Notes: generated by a model from the sequence alone, not told the origin. A stretch of 64,000 nucleotides of DNA from Kordia algicida OT-1 (GCF_000154725.1 NZ_DS544873.1:4948649-5012648); one strand, 5' to 3'. Shown: positions 22,508 to 32,263, numbered from the stretch's first letter. Translations and numbers: made by a program.

Positions 22508-23188
22508 ATGAAAACAATAAAATTAGCAGTATTGGCGCTACTTTTTGTAGTAGTATCGTGTACTGAAAAGAAAAAAGAAACAGCAGAGAAGACCGAAGGA
22601 AAAGCAAAAGTTGTTGCTGAAAATGTTGAAAAAGCAAAGAAAGAAGTCACAAATGGTTACCAAGTTGGCGATATTGTAAAAGATTTCTCTTTGAAGAATG
22701 TTGATGGAAAAATGGTGTCTATGGCAGATTATAAAGATGCAAAAGGATTTATTTTAACGTTTACGTGCAATACCTGTCCGTATTCTGTAGCTTATGAAGA
22801 CAGATTAATTGCGTTAGACAAAAAATATGCAAGCAAAGGATATCCTGTAATCGCGATCAATCCGAACAGTCCAGAAGCAAGACCTGACGATAGTTTTGAA
22901 AAAATGCAAGAGCGTGCCAAAGAAAAAGGATTTACATTTCCGTATATGTTAGATGTTGGACAAAAAATATATCCAGTATTTGGCGCAACAAGAACGCCAC
23001 ACATGTACGTATTGGCTAAAACTGACAAAGGTGTGCAAGTGAAATATATTGGTGCAATTGATGATAATTACAAAGACGCCAATGCTGTAAGTAAACGTTA
23101 CATTGAGGATGCTGTTGATGCGTTGTTGGCAGGAAAAGAAGTTGAGGTAAAAACTACAAAAGCGATTGGTTGTTCTATTAAAGTCTGA
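22508..23188 (+). CDS. thioredoxin/AhpC-TSA-like lipoprotein, 226 aa
   Basis: A lipobox (VVVSC, Cys18) precedes a Lys/Glu-rich linker (about residues 20-50) and a peroxiredoxin/thioredoxin-like domain. VGDIVKDFSLKNVDGK leads to the redox site LTFTCNTCPYSVAYEDRL, and then GATRTPHMYVLAK with the cis-Pro. The CNTCP motif is a C-x-x-C active site typical of this Bacteroidota family. The protein is exported and probably anchored to a membrane. It is the last gene of the DUF1800-DUF1501-TlpA-redoxin string on this strand. Confidence 0.88.
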   Translation: MKTIKLAVLALLFVVVSCTEKKKETAEKTEGKAKVVAENVEKAKKEVTNGYQVGDIVKDFSLKNVDGKMVSMADYKDAKGFILTFTCNTCPYSVAYEDRLIALDKKYASKGYPVIAINPNSPEARPDDSFEKMQERAKEKGFTFPYMLDVGQKIYPVFGATRTPHMYVLAKTDKGVQVKYIGAIDDNYKDANAVSKRYIEDAVDALLAGKEVEVKTTKAIGCSIKV

Positions 23189-23340
23189 TGATTTAGACTT
23201 CTTAGACTTGTTTAGACAGTTAGATTTTTAGACTTGCTAGCTTTTGTCTTGTTGAGTGCAGTATAAATGTTAGAATTTGCTAGTTCTAGTTATATAACCG
23301 TCGAACTCAAATAAAATAAAGGCACAAATATTGTCTGTAC

Positions 23341-23371
23341 AAAACCGAAGTGGAAATACTTCGGTTTTTTT
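23341..23371 (+). terminator. rho-independent terminator
   Basis: The perfect 11-bp arms AAAACCGAAGT and ACTTCGGTTTT have a 6-nt loop and a T run. It ends the upstream redoxin transcript; the spacer before it (23189-23340) holds only degenerate TTAGACTT repeats. Confidence 0.9.
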
Positions 23372-23408
23372 ATTGGAGAAATTCTCCTGAAAAAAGTTTA
23401 ACTTTGAA

Positions 23409-23450
23409 CAACAAACAACAAACAACAAACAACAAACAACAAACAACAAA
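23409..23450. repeat. six tandem copies of the heptamer CAACAAA
   Basis: Six exact 7-bp units (with partial units on each side) lie 20 bp upstream of the rhodanese start codon, in the likely 5' UTR. Confidence 0.93.
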
Positions 23451-23469
23451 CATACTATTTATTATAACT

Positions 23470-23781
23470 ATGGCAGATTTAACACAACAAGAATGGCAAG
23501 AACAACTTGCAAACGATACAAACGCAGTCATCTTAGATGTTCGTACACAAGACGAAGTTGATGAAGGACACATTCCTAATGCAAAACATATTGATATCTT
23601 TTTAGGACAAGGATTTATTGACGAAGTAAAGAAGCTTGATGCTTCAAAAAATTACTATGTATACTGTCGCTCAGGCGGAAGAAGCGCGCAGGCATGTGCT
23701 GTAATGAACAGCGTAGGTTTTGAAAATACGTACAATTTAATGGGCGGATTTTCAGAATGGCAAGGTGCTAAAACGAATTAA
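23470..23781 (+). CDS. rhodanese-like domain protein, 103 aa
   Basis: This is a single cytoplasmic rhodanese domain. It begins with MADLTQQEWQEQLANDTNAV, then ILDVRTQDEVDEGHIPNAK, and has the catalytic loop YVYCRSGGRSAQACAVM with the active Cys and the Arg-rich loop of the family, then LMGGFSEWQGAK. It transfers sulfane sulfur or acts in redox chemistry; the partner is unknown. The ATG at 23470 is chosen because the frame upstream is made of tandem repeat and lacks homology. The next gene, 12 bp away, is also rhodanese-like. Confidence 0.93.
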   Translation: MADLTQQEWQEQLANDTNAVILDVRTQDEVDEGHIPNAKHIDIFLGQGFIDEVKKLDASKNYYVYCRSGGRSAQACAVMNSVGFENTYNLMGGFSEWQGAKTN

Positions 23782-23793
23782 AATCAATTCACA

Positions 23794-24192
23794 ATGAAAC
23801 TTAACAAACTAACGCTCGTCATTCTTATGCTGTCTTCAATTCTTTCTTTTTTCGGATGTAATAATTTCCCAAAGGAAAACAATGTTACCGTACAAGAACT
23901 TCACGATGTTTTGGCAAACGATGAAGTAATTGTATTGGATGTGCGAACACCAGAAGAAATCGCACAAGGGAAAATAAAAAGTGACGCGTTGGAAGCAAAT
24001 TTCTTTGAAGATAATTTTATTGAAAAAGCAACCGCGCAACTTCCAAAAGACAAAGATGTGTACGTGTATTGCAAAGGCGGCACGCGAAGCGCAAAAGCAG
24101 TGATAAAATTACGAGCGTTAGGTTTCTCAAAAACACATAATGTAGCAGGCGGTATTAGAGCTTGGAAAGCGAAAGGTTTTGAGGTTGAATAG
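23794..24192 (+). CDS. rhodanese-like domain lipoprotein, 132 aa
   Basis: A lipoprotein signal (SSILSFFGCNN, Cys22) makes this the exported counterpart of the preceding cytoplasmic rhodanese. The domain has VIVLDVRTPEEIAQGKI, the catalytic loop VYVYCKGGTRSAKAVIKL and the closing NVAGGIRAWKAKGFE. The two genes lie 12 bp apart and probably form one operon with a cytoplasmic and an envelope-facing sulfurtransferase. The role is unknown. Confidence 0.92.
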   Translation: MKLNKLTLVILMLSSILSFFGCNNFPKENNVTVQELHDVLANDEVIVLDVRTPEEIAQGKIKSDALEANFFEDNFIEKATAQLPKDKDVYVYCKGGTRSAKAVIKLRALGFSKTHNVAGGIRAWKAKGFEVE

Positions 24193-24276
24193 TTTTTATA
24201 CCAAAGCAACTTCGTTTCTAAAGTCACATCTTATAGTAGATTTGGCATTACTTTCTAGATTGATCGAAATCTGAAA

Positions 24277-25143
24277 CTACACATTCGCATCAATTACTCT
24301 TAACAATTCTGTAGGTTCAGGGCGCATGCGATAATTTTCTGTTTGGTTGGTATACACAATTTGTTCGTTAGAATCTGTAATAATAATTGTGGGCAAGGTT
24401 GTATGTGATGCAAAACCGAAAATTTGAAATCCGAATGGCAATCCATTTTCTGCAAAAATATCCAATTGCTTGGCGACTTTTCCATCAACATCTACTAAAA
24501 ACTGAAAATCTAGCGGATGCTTTTTCGTTAAATTCTCACTAAAGCCATGTGGTTGCGAACTGATAAATACCGTATTGATATTTCGCTCGGTCAATTCTTC
24601 ATGATGTTCTACCATTTCCTTGATTTGCGCCATACAAAACGGACACCAATTGCCACGATAAAAAATGAGAATTGTTGGTGTTCCTGCAAAACGTTCAGTT
24701 GTAATTATCTGTTTGCTAGCATTTTCAAAACTTAACAACGGAAGTGTATTTCCAACTGTTAAGATTGCATTCTGATCGGCATTTCGATGTTGAAAAAAGG
24801 AATACCATACCAAATATACAACCCAACCAATGGTAAGAAACATGTTGAAAACTGCGCACGTATAGCGAAATTGAACTTCTTCCTGCAAATTTCCCACAAG
24901 AAAACTCAATAAACATCCTAAAAAGACGCAAAATGTGTAGGCGATAAGTACACTATCTGTTCGCGGAATTGGTTTGATAAAAATGATTGAAAAGAAAAAT
25001 ACAATACTACCTGCAGTAATTAAATGTGCAACATGTTGTATGGTAAATTCTGTACTGAATTGATGCCATAAACTATCTATCATCGCAATAAGCGCAAGTG
25101 CAGGAAATACAACAATAAAAATAGACTTCGCTAAGGCTTTCAT
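24277..25143 (-). CDS. membrane protein with C-terminal peroxiredoxin-like domain, 288 aa
   Basis: The N-terminal 125 residues hold four hydrophobic segments (about 7-26, 37-57, 66-85 and 95-116). The rest is an AhpC/TSA-like redoxin: LILFYRGNWCPFCMAQIKEM has a W-C-x-x-C motif, VDVDGKVAKQLDIF follows, and the end is MRPEPTELLRVIDANV. It is likely anchored in the inner membrane; the redox site's side of the membrane is not clear. It is convergent with the rhodanese pair and transcribed alone. Confidence 0.85.
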   Translation of the reverse strand: MKALAKSIFIVVFPALALIAMIDSLWHQFSTEFTIQHVAHLITAGSIVFFFSIIFIKPIPRTDSVLIAYTFCVFLGCLLSFLVGNLQEEVQFRYTCAVFNMFLTIGWVVYLVWYSFFQHRNADQNAILTVGNTLPLLSFENASKQIITTERFAGTPTILIFYRGNWCPFCMAQIKEMVEHHEELTERNINTVFISSQPHGFSENLTKKHPLDFQFLVDVDGKVAKQLDIFAENGLPFGFQIFGFASHTTLPTIIITDSNEQIVYTNQTENYRMRPEPTELLRVIDANV

Positions 25144-25303
25144 GTATTTTAAAAATTCAAATCCTGGTAGGTTTTGAAATATTTGTATCGCACAATGTAT
25201 AAAAATAAATATAAAATTATGTATTTTTACACTATTAATCTTACATAGAATAGTAAGCCTTTTTCCTCACTGAAATTATTAAATCACTTAATAATTTATA
25301 TAT

Positions 25304-26605
25304 ATGACTGTGAAAGAGGATTTTTTATATTATTTATGGAAATTTGGAAAATTGCACCAATACCATTTGCAAACTACTGATGGTGAAGCCATTCAAATTA
25401 TCAATCTAGGAACACAAAATCATCACGCTGGTCCTGACTTTTTTAATGCACAACTCAGAATTGGAAATCAATTGTGGGCAGGAAATGTAGAAATGCATGT
25501 CAATGCTTCAGATTGGTTTGTACACCACCATGAGACCGATAAAAATTATGACAATGTAATTTTACATGTCGTGTGGAATCATGATATTGAAATTCATCGA
25601 AAAGACAATTCTGTTATTCCAACATTAGTTTTAGAAAGTTACAGTGACAAAGCAACATTAATGCAATATCAACAATTACTCAATGCGTCCAAAAAATGGA
25701 TTCATTGTGAAACTGCTTTTCCTGCATTGAATGCTTTTCAGTTTGAAAATTGGTTGGAGCGAGTGTATTTGGAGCGACTCGAAAAGAAAGCCGCTGAGAT
25801 AGAAATTTTGGTCGAAAAAAGTAACTATGATTGGGAAGCTATTTTGTTCAGATTACTGGCAAAAGGCTTTGGACTCAAACTCAATAGTGAAGCATTTTTT
25901 GAAGCAACTTGTACGGTTGATTTTAGTATTATTCGGAAACTCAGTGCCAAAAGAGGTTCGCTGGAAGCGTTTTTATTTGGTATTTTTGGACTGCTTTCGC
26001 AGGAAGTAACTCAAGAACCGTATTTTGACGAACTAAAAAAAGAATTTAATTATCTATGTCACAAATTTCAGCACACAATATCAACAACTATTCCGTTGCA
26101 ATTCTTTAGAACGCGTCCTGCAAACTTTCCTACAATCAGAACTTCACAATTGGCAACCGTGTACCATCAGCAGCGCAATTTGTTTTCTAAAATAATCGCT
26201 ACAACTTCTTTGGATCAATTGTATCAAATGTTACAAGTTGGCACAAGTTCATTTTGGGAAACACATTATACCTTTGAGAAAATTTCGCCAAAGCGGACAA
26301 AAAAAGTTTCTAAAAAGTTCATTGATGTCTTACTCATCAACAGTATCATTCCTTTAAAATATTGTTACGATCGCTATTTAGGAAAACCAGATATTGAAAG
26401 CATTCTGAGTTTACTCCGAAGCATCGCAGCCGAAAAAAACACCATCATTCAAAAATTTACAACCAACGATATTTCTATTGAAAATGCGCAACAAACTCAA
26501 GCATTATTAGAATTAAAAAAAAGCTATTGCGATCAGCATAAATGTTTGGAATGTGCTATTGGAAATCAATTAATGCAACAATCTGCTTTTTTAAAAAAGA
26601 AATAA
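25304..26605 (+). CDS. DUF2851 family protein, 433 aa
   Basis: The sequence has the DUF2851 pattern: LYYLWKFGKLHQYHLQTTDG at the N-terminus, IINLGTQNHHAGPDFFNAQL and WAGNVEMHVNASDWFVHHHE (about residues 62-81). A large helical C-terminal half ends in CDQHKCLECAIGNQLM with clustered Cys and His. The N-terminal part resembles nuclease folds of the PD-(D/E)xK kind, which is an inference. The family is restricted mainly to Bacteroidota and its function is unknown. A small PspC gene follows 67 bp later. Confidence 0.9.
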   Translation: MTVKEDFLYYLWKFGKLHQYHLQTTDGEAIQIINLGTQNHHAGPDFFNAQLRIGNQLWAGNVEMHVNASDWFVHHHETDKNYDNVILHVVWNHDIEIHRKDNSVIPTLVLESYSDKATLMQYQQLLNASKKWIHCETAFPALNAFQFENWLERVYLERLEKKAAEIEILVEKSNYDWEAILFRLLAKGFGLKLNSEAFFEATCTVDFSIIRKLSAKRGSLEAFLFGIFGLLSQEVTQEPYFDELKKEFNYLCHKFQHTISTTIPLQFFRTRPANFPTIRTSQLATVYHQQRNLFSKIIATTSLDQLYQMLQVGTSSFWETHYTFEKISPKRTKKVSKKFIDVLLINSIIPLKYCYDRYLGKPDIESILSLLRSIAAEKNTIIQKFTTNDISIENAQQTQALLELKKSYCDQHKCLECAIGNQLMQQSAFLKKK

Positions 26606-26672
26606 GAAACAATTCTACAAAAAATTTTATCTTGCAGTATAAAAACCATTAGTAAAAAACAACACAGAAGGT

Positions 26673-26891
26673 ATGTATAAATTACGCTACTTTTTTGAAA
26701 AACACGGCTTTGGTGCGTTATCGCGTTTGGCAGATCGTTTGGGTATGCGAGCAAAAAATGTACGTTTGTTTTTTATTTATGTCACATTTGCTACATTGGG
26801 CGTAAGCTTTGCTTTATACTTAACCTTAGCTTTTATATTACGATTAAAAGACCTAATTTACACAAAACGAACTTCGGTATTCGACTTATAA
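26673..26891 (+). CDS. PspC domain protein, 72 aa
   Basis: A short PspC-type membrane protein. An amphipathic N-terminal part with the DRLGMRAKNVRLFFIYVTFA motif (the PspC hallmark) leads into one hydrophobic segment (about residues 36-57), and a short basic tail follows. PspC proteins take part in envelope stress responses elsewhere. It lies 3 bp upstream of the potassium channel gene, so the two are surely cotranscribed. Confidence 0.9.
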   Translation: MYKLRYFFEKHGFGALSRLADRLGMRAKNVRLFFIYVTFATLGVSFALYLTLAFILRLKDLIYTKRTSVFDL

Positions 26892-26894
26892 TAT

Positions 26895-27902
26895 ATGTAT
26901 AGATTCTTCAAGTCAAAATTCTATTTAGCCCTATTCTTGCTCATCTTTGTATTTGCGGTAGGTGTTTTAGGATTTCGCATGATTTCGGAAATGAGTTGGA
27001 TTGATGCTGTGTATATGACAGTCATCACGGTAACTACAGTGGGTTATGGAGAAGTGGAACCTTTGGGCGAAATTGGGCGTATATTTACTGTATTTCTTAT
27101 TATTATCAGTGTATTTGTATTTGCTTATGCTATTTCTGTTATTACGGAATACATTCTGAGTAGAAGCACTTTAAGAAACATTATACAACGCAAGACCTTA
27201 AAAAAAATTAGACGCATGGAAAATCATATCATTATTTGTGGATTTGGGCGAAATGGGAGAGAAGCATCAGAAAAACTTGGTGCACACGATCAGGAATTTG
27301 TTATCATTGAAAAAGACAGAGATGTTATTGAGCGGTATGAAAATTCAGACATTCCATTTGTAGAAGGAAATGCAAGTGAAGATGAAGTGTTGGAAAAAGC
27401 AGGGATTCATCAAGCTAAATGTCTAATTACAGCGCTTCCTAGTGATGCAGACAACTTATTTGTGGTACTTTCGGCAAGACAGATTAACAATAAATTGCTC
27501 ATCATTAGTAGAGCTTCGCAAGAATCATCGTATAAAAAACTAAAACTTGCTGGAGCCGATAATGTCATCATGCCCGATAAAATTGGTGGCGAACATATGG
27601 CTTCTTTAGTTGTGGTTCCAGATTTGGTAGAATTTATTGACAATCTATCCATTAGTGGAAAAAATACCACAAATGTAGAAGAAATAAAAATAGAAGATGT
27701 CACCACTTCTGATGAAGAAATAACGCTCAAAGAGCTAGATTTACGTAGAGAAACCGGTTGTACTGTAATTGGTTACAAAACACCAGAAGGCGAATATATC
27801 ATTAATCCAGAAGCAACACTAAGGTTGGCAAAAAACTCCAAAATAATTGTTCTAGGACGACCTGAACAAGTCGAATTGCTAAAGCAAAAATACGATCTCT
27901 AA
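26895..27902 (+). CDS. potassium channel with TrkA-N (RCK) domain, 335 aa
   Basis: The pore is formed by two helices (about residues 8-27 and 67-92) with the selectivity filter TTVGYGEVEP in between. A linker precedes the cytoplasmic RCK domain, which has the Rossmann motif IICGFGRNGREASEKL (about residues 112-127) and a later VVPDLVEFI. The C-terminal TrkA-C-like part ends at about residue 335. The protein is expected to form a tetrameric, NAD- or ligand-gated potassium channel in the inner membrane. It is cotranscribed with the preceding pspC gene. Confidence 0.95.
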   Translation: MYRFFKSKFYLALFLLIFVFAVGVLGFRMISEMSWIDAVYMTVITVTTVGYGEVEPLGEIGRIFTVFLIIISVFVFAYAISVITEYILSRSTLRNIIQRKTLKKIRRMENHIIICGFGRNGREASEKLGAHDQEFVIIEKDRDVIERYENSDIPFVEGNASEDEVLEKAGIHQAKCLITALPSDADNLFVVLSARQINNKLLIISRASQESSYKKLKLAGADNVIMPDKIGGEHMASLVVVPDLVEFIDNLSISGKNTTNVEEIKIEDVTTSDEEITLKELDLRRETGCTVIGYKTPEGEYIINPEATLRLAKNSKIIVLGRPEQVELLKQKYDL

Positions 27903-28017
27903 AAGCGTTGAAAAATCTTATTTAACGTTGCAAAACTTGATTAAGCAATTTTTTTTTAGCATCTTGCTAATCTTATAAATAATCCCAACATAAATATTAA
28001 CTAACTGACATTATATT

Positions 28018-29883
28018 ATGAAGAAATATCTTCTTTTATTATTTACAATATTATTACCAATACTAACTTTTGCACAGGATGCTTCCGAAGACGGAATTGA
28101 CAAGAAAATTGACAAAGCCTTTGGAAGTGCTACAGGTTGGTTCGTTCAAGGTGTTTTTTATCAAATTCCTTTCGGTTCTGTAGAAGATGAACTAACACTT
28201 AATTTAAATCCAGACGGTTTTATAGGTAAAGCGGAAGGAGATAAAACTACTTTTTCTTTAAAAAATGGCACAAAGTATGAAGTAAAAGAAGATACTTTAC
28301 ACATATCAAATATACCGCTTTCTGGATATCAAATAGCAGAAGGTCTCGAAGATTTATCTAAAAATGTTCCTTCGAAATTAAACGGTGGAACAATAAAAGT
28401 AGCTACAAAAGATATTCGCCAAGGTTCATCAATAATGGTAAAAGCTACTGCGCCTTTTACAAAGGTGTTTTGGGTACTATTTCCATTAATTTTGGGAGCT
28501 TTATTCTTTACATTTTACTTTAAGTTTATCAATTTTCGAGGTTTTTTTACTTCTGTAAATATTGTGAGAGGAAAGTATGATGACATCGATCATCATGAGT
28601 CTATGGTAGGAGCAGGAGATGCTACTCCTGGAGGCGATGCTATAGAAACAATAGCTGTAGAAGGTCACGAAGGAGAAGTTTCTCACTTCCAGGCATTAAC
28701 GGCAGCATTATCAGCAACTGTAGGATTAGGAAATATCGCAGGTGTGGCAATTGCAGTATCTATTGGTGGTGCAGGAGCAACATTTTGGATGATTATAGCA
28801 GGATTGCTAGGAATGGCTTCTAAATTTGTAGAATGTACTTTAGGGGTAAAATATAGAGACATTGGAGAAGATGGAACAGTGTATGGCGGTCCAATGTATT
28901 ACTTAACCAAAGGGCTCAAATCAAAAGGAATGGGTGGTTTAGGAAAAGTATTAGCAGCTTTATTTGCCATATTTGTGATTGGAGGTTCTTTTGGAGGTGG
29001 AAACATGTTTCAGGTAAATCAAGCTTTCCAACTGGTAGAAAACATAACAGGAGGAGAACAATCGTTCTTACATGGTTATGGGTGGGCATTTGGTGTAGTA
29101 ATGTCTATTTTAGTTGGTATTGTAATTATTGGAGGAATCAAAAAGATTGCTAAAGTAACTGATAAAATTGTACCATTTATGGTTGTAATTTATGTAGCAG
29201 CTTCTTTATTTGTAATCTTTGCAAATATAGGAATGGTTGGTGATGCATTTGCTCAAATATTTAATGGAGCATTTAGTCCTGAAGGAATTGCTGGTGGTGC
29301 TATTGGAGTATTAATTCAAGGGTTTAGACGTGCAGCATTCTCTAACGAAGCAGGTGTAGGTTCAGCTTCTATTGCGCATTCAGCAGTAAAAACTAAATAT
29401 GCGGCAAGTGAAGGAATGGTTGCATTATTAGAACCTTTCATTGATACGGTTGTGGTTTGTACAATGACTGCCTTAGTATTAATTATAACAAATTCTCTCG
29501 CTGCAGGTGGCGGACCGTCAAATGATGCAGAAGCAATTTTAATGACTTCTGGAGCTTTTGAAAGTGCAATTAGCTGGTTTCCATATGTGCTAACGGTGGC
29601 GGTAGTATTATTTGCATTTAGTACTATGATTTCTTGGTCATATTACGGTTTCCAGGGTTGGGCGTATTTATTTGGAAGAAGTAAAAAAGCTGAATACACC
29701 TATAAAGTAATCTTTTGTCTATTCGTTATTGTTGGAGCAGCAGCAAGTTTAGGATCAGTAATTGGATTCTCGGATGCTATGATTTTTGCCATGATGGTAC
29801 CAAACATGATTGGATTGGTATTACTAGCGCCAAAAGTAAAAGAAGAACTAGCAAGATATATGAATGCTATTAAGAAAAAATAG
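28018..29883 (+). CDS. alanine/glycine:sodium symporter (AGCS family) with N-terminal extension, 621 aa
   Basis: The C-terminal 450 residues are an AGCS transporter: [72 protein letters not shown] and [20 protein letters not shown] are family blocks. It imports alanine or glycine with sodium. The first 140 residues are unusual: a Sec-type signal (ending ILTFAQ) and a mainly soluble segment (residues 22-145) precede the first transporter helix, so this part should be periplasmic. It stands alone between the channel gene and the HhH gene. Confidence 0.92.
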   Translation: MKKYLLLLFTILLPILTFAQDASEDGIDKKIDKAFGSATGWFVQGVFYQIPFGSVEDELTLNLNPDGFIGKAEGDKTTFSLKNGTKYEVKEDTLHISNIPLSGYQIAEGLEDLSKNVPSKLNGGTIKVATKDIRQGSSIMVKATAPFTKVFWVLFPLILGALFFTFYFKFINFRGFFTSVNIVRGKYDDIDHHESMVGAGDATPGGDAIETIAVEGHEGEVSHFQALTAALSATVGLGNIAGVAIAVSIGGAGATFWMIIAGLLGMASKFVECTLGVKYRDIGEDGTVYGGPMYYLTKGLKSKGMGGLGKVLAALFAIFVIGGSFGGGNMFQVNQAFQLVENITGGEQSFLHGYGWAFGVVMSILVGIVIIGGIKKIAKVTDKIVPFMVVIYVAASLFVIFANIGMVGDAFAQIFNGAFSPEGIAGGAIGVLIQGFRRAAFSNEAGVGSASIAHSAVKTKYAASEGMVALLEPFIDTVVVCTMTALVLIITNSLAAGGGPSNDAEAILMTSGAFESAISWFPYVLTVAVVLFAFSTMISWSYYGFQGWAYLFGRSKKAEYTYKVIFCLFVIVGAAASLGSVIGFSDAMIFAMMVPNMIGLVLLAPKVKEELARYMNAIKKK

Positions 29884-29956
29884 TCACTACAGATTATCAA
29901 AGAATAATAAACCCAACATAATATTCATGTAACGATTCATTAAAAAAATCGAACAC

Positions 29957-31039
29957 ATGAAAAACATCAAATCTCACTTCACGTTTCTCAAAGCAGAACG
30001 AAGTGGGATTTTGTGTATTATAGCCTTGATCTTTAGTGTGCAAGGAATCTATTTTTACACAAATCCCACAGCAACAAATTCAAACCTATTTGCAAGTCAA
30101 GAAGTACGAGCATATCAACAGCAAATAGATTCATTAAAGTTAATTGCGCTCAACACAAAACCAAAACGCTTTCCGTTTAATCCTAACTTTATTTCAGACT
30201 ACAAAGGATTTACATTGGGCATGTCTACCGAAGAAATTGACAGACTACACGAATTCAGAGCGAAGAATAAATATGTGAATTCTGCAAAGGAGTTTCAAAC
30301 AATCACAAAAGTTTCTGATTCTTTACTAAACGAAATCGCTCCGTATTTCAAATTCCCCGAATGGGTAACGCAAAAAAAGAAGCGAAAACAAACATACATT
30401 TCGAAGACATACACAAAAAAAGAAGCCACTATCCTCAAAAAGATTGACATCAATAAAGCTACAGTAGAAGAACTGCGAAAAGTATACGGAATCGGCGAAA
30501 AACTCTCTGCACGAATTGTAAGCTACAGAACAAAACTTGGCGGATTTACAACAAAATCAGAACTCGATAAAGTGTATGGCTTGAAGCCAGAAGTCATCGA
30601 AAAAATATGGAAGCGTTTTTATGTTGGTGAAGTAAAAATTACAAAAATCGATATCAACAAAGCTACGGTGGAAGAATTGCGAAAAGTATACGGAATTGGC
30701 GAAAAACTCTCTGTGCGAATTGTAAACTACAGAACAAAACTTGGCGGATTTGTCATAAAAACACAACTCAACGATGTATATGGTTTAAAACCTGAAGTCA
30801 TTGAAAAAGTATGGAAACATTTCTACATACAGAAACCAAACATTTCCAAAATAAACCTAAATAATTGTACGCTAGAGCAATTACAGAAAGTCCCATACAT
30901 ACATTACGAATTGGCAGATGAAATTGTCAATCAACGAATTCTTCGAGAAGGGTTCAAAAATTTTGAAGAATTATCAAAAATTCGGAACTTTCCATCGGAT
31001 AAATTACAGATAATTGAATTATATTTGCATATTCAGTAA
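29957..31039 (+). CDS. helix-hairpin-helix (ComEA-like) protein with three HhH modules, 360 aa
   Basis: One N-terminal membrane helix (about residues 16-34) is followed by a linker. Two ComEA-type HhH modules come next; the first opens DINKATVEELRKVYGIGEKL (residues 163-182) and a nearly identical second one begins 68 residues later. A third, diverged module (INLNNCTLEQLQKV) follows, then the C-terminus. HhH modules bind double-stranded DNA without sequence preference; ComEA-like proteins serve DNA uptake. The first two modules are 204 bp apart and differ at only a few residues, a recent duplication. An acyl-CoA dehydrogenase gene follows 20 bp later. Confidence 0.88.
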   Translation: MKNIKSHFTFLKAERSGILCIIALIFSVQGIYFYTNPTATNSNLFASQEVRAYQQQIDSLKLIALNTKPKRFPFNPNFISDYKGFTLGMSTEEIDRLHEFRAKNKYVNSAKEFQTITKVSDSLLNEIAPYFKFPEWVTQKKKRKQTYISKTYTKKEATILKKIDINKATVEELRKVYGIGEKLSARIVSYRTKLGGFTTKSELDKVYGLKPEVIEKIWKRFYVGEVKITKIDINKATVEELRKVYGIGEKLSVRIVNYRTKLGGFVIKTQLNDVYGLKPEVIEKVWKHFYIQKPNISKINLNNCTLEQLQKVPYIHYELADEIVNQRILREGFKNFEELSKIRNFPSDKLQIIELYLHIQ

Positions 31040-31059
31040 AAAAACAAAAAAAGCCATAT

Positions 31060-32226
31060 ATGGAAAGCATGTACTTTAATGAAGAACATCAACTTTTTAG
31101 AGAAAGTTTGAGAGATTTTTTAAAGAAAGAAGTAGTTCCTCACATTGACAAATGGGAGAAAACTGGAACCATTGAACGTTTTATTTGGGAAAAGTTTGGA
31201 GAAATGGGATTCTTCGGAATTGCATATCCAGAAGCATATGGCGGAATGGACTTAGACCTTTTTTACACAGTCATTCTACTAGAAGAATTGCAACGTATCA
31301 ATTCTGGCGGATTTGCCGCAGCAATTTGGGCACACGCATACTTAGCAATGACGCATGTAAACAAAGAAGGAAGTCACGAAATCAAAGAAAAATATTTGAC
31401 ACCAAGTATTACAGGAGAAAAAATTGGTTGTTTATGTATTACAGAGCCTTTCGGTGGATCGGATGTTGCAGGAATGCGAACAACAGCTGTAAAAAAAGGT
31501 GACAAATATATTATCAATGGTTCTAAAACGTTTATTACCAATGGAGTTTACAGTGACTACTTAGTTGTAGCCGCAAAAACAAATCCTGAATTAGGCAACA
31601 AAGGAATCAGCATTTTTATCATGGACAGAGATACGCCAGGAATCTCAGCTACAAAACTTGATAAACTTGGATGGAAAGCTTCTGACACTGGTGAAATTGC
31701 TTTTGATAATGTTGAAATTCCTATAGAAAATCTTATGGGAGAAGAAAACATGGGATTCCCATACATCATGCAGCACTTTGCTTTAGAGCGACTCATCATG
31801 GCAATTAATGCGCATGCTAGAGCAGAATTTGCAATTGAATATACCTTACAATACATGTCGGAACGTCAAGCTTTCGGTAGAACAATCGATAAATTTCAAG
31901 CGCTACGTCACACTATGGCAGACTTAGCAACAGAAGTTGAGGTTTGTAAAACATTCAACTATGCTGTAGCTTCTCGTTTAGACAAAAAAGAATATGTTGT
32001 AAAAGAAGCGACAATGTCAAAACTACAATCCACAAAAATGGCAGACAATGTTATCTATCAATGTTTGCAAATGTTAGGCGGATACGGTTACATGGAAGAA
32101 TATCCATTAGCACGTATGTTGCGTGACAGTCGTTTAGGACCAATTGGTGGCGGAACTTCTGAAATACTAAGAGAAATCATTGCTAAAATGATTATTGATA
32201 AAAAAGATTACAAACCTGCAACATAA
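31060..32226 (+). CDS. acyl-CoA dehydrogenase, 388 aa
   Basis: A standard acyl-CoA dehydrogenase: FGEMGFFGIAYPEAYGGMDL and ITEPFGGSDVAGMRTTAVKK (FAD and substrate region, about residues 126-145) in the N-terminal half. WKASDTGEIAFDNVEIP and RQAFGRTIDKFQALRHTMAD follow, and the catalytic base segment with LGGYGYMEEYPLARMLRDSR near residue 340. It oxidises an acyl-CoA to the enoyl-CoA, passing electrons to ETF. Chain length cannot be told. Its last 38 bp, including part of the stop codon, are repeated exactly 38 bp downstream. Confidence 0.93.
   Translation: MESMYFNEEHQLFRESLRDFLKKEVVPHIDKWEKTGTIERFIWEKFGEMGFFGIAYPEAYGGMDLDLFYTVILLEELQRINSGGFAAAIWAHAYLAMTHVNKEGSHEIKEKYLTPSITGEKIGCLCITEPFGGSDVAGMRTTAVKKGDKYIINGSKTFITNGVYSDYLVVAAKTNPELGNKGISIFIMDRDTPGISATKLDKLGWKASDTGEIAFDNVEIPIENLMGEENMGFPYIMQHFALERLIMAINAHARAEFAIEYTLQYMSERQAFGRTIDKFQALRHTMADLATEVEVCKTFNYAVASRLDKKEYVVKEATMSKLQSTKMADNVIYQCLQMLGGYGYMEEYPLARMLRDSRLGPIGGGTSEILREIIAKMIIDKKDYKPAT
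32188..32225 (+). repeat. 38-bp direct repeat, first copy (end of the acyl-CoA dehydrogenase gene)
   Basis: This stretch encodes MIIDKKDYKPAT plus the first bases of the stop codon. It matches 32264-32301 base for base. Confidence 0.95.
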
Positions 32227-32263
32227 AGTAATTGGAATCATTTTTATCAAAAATCTCCTTTTC

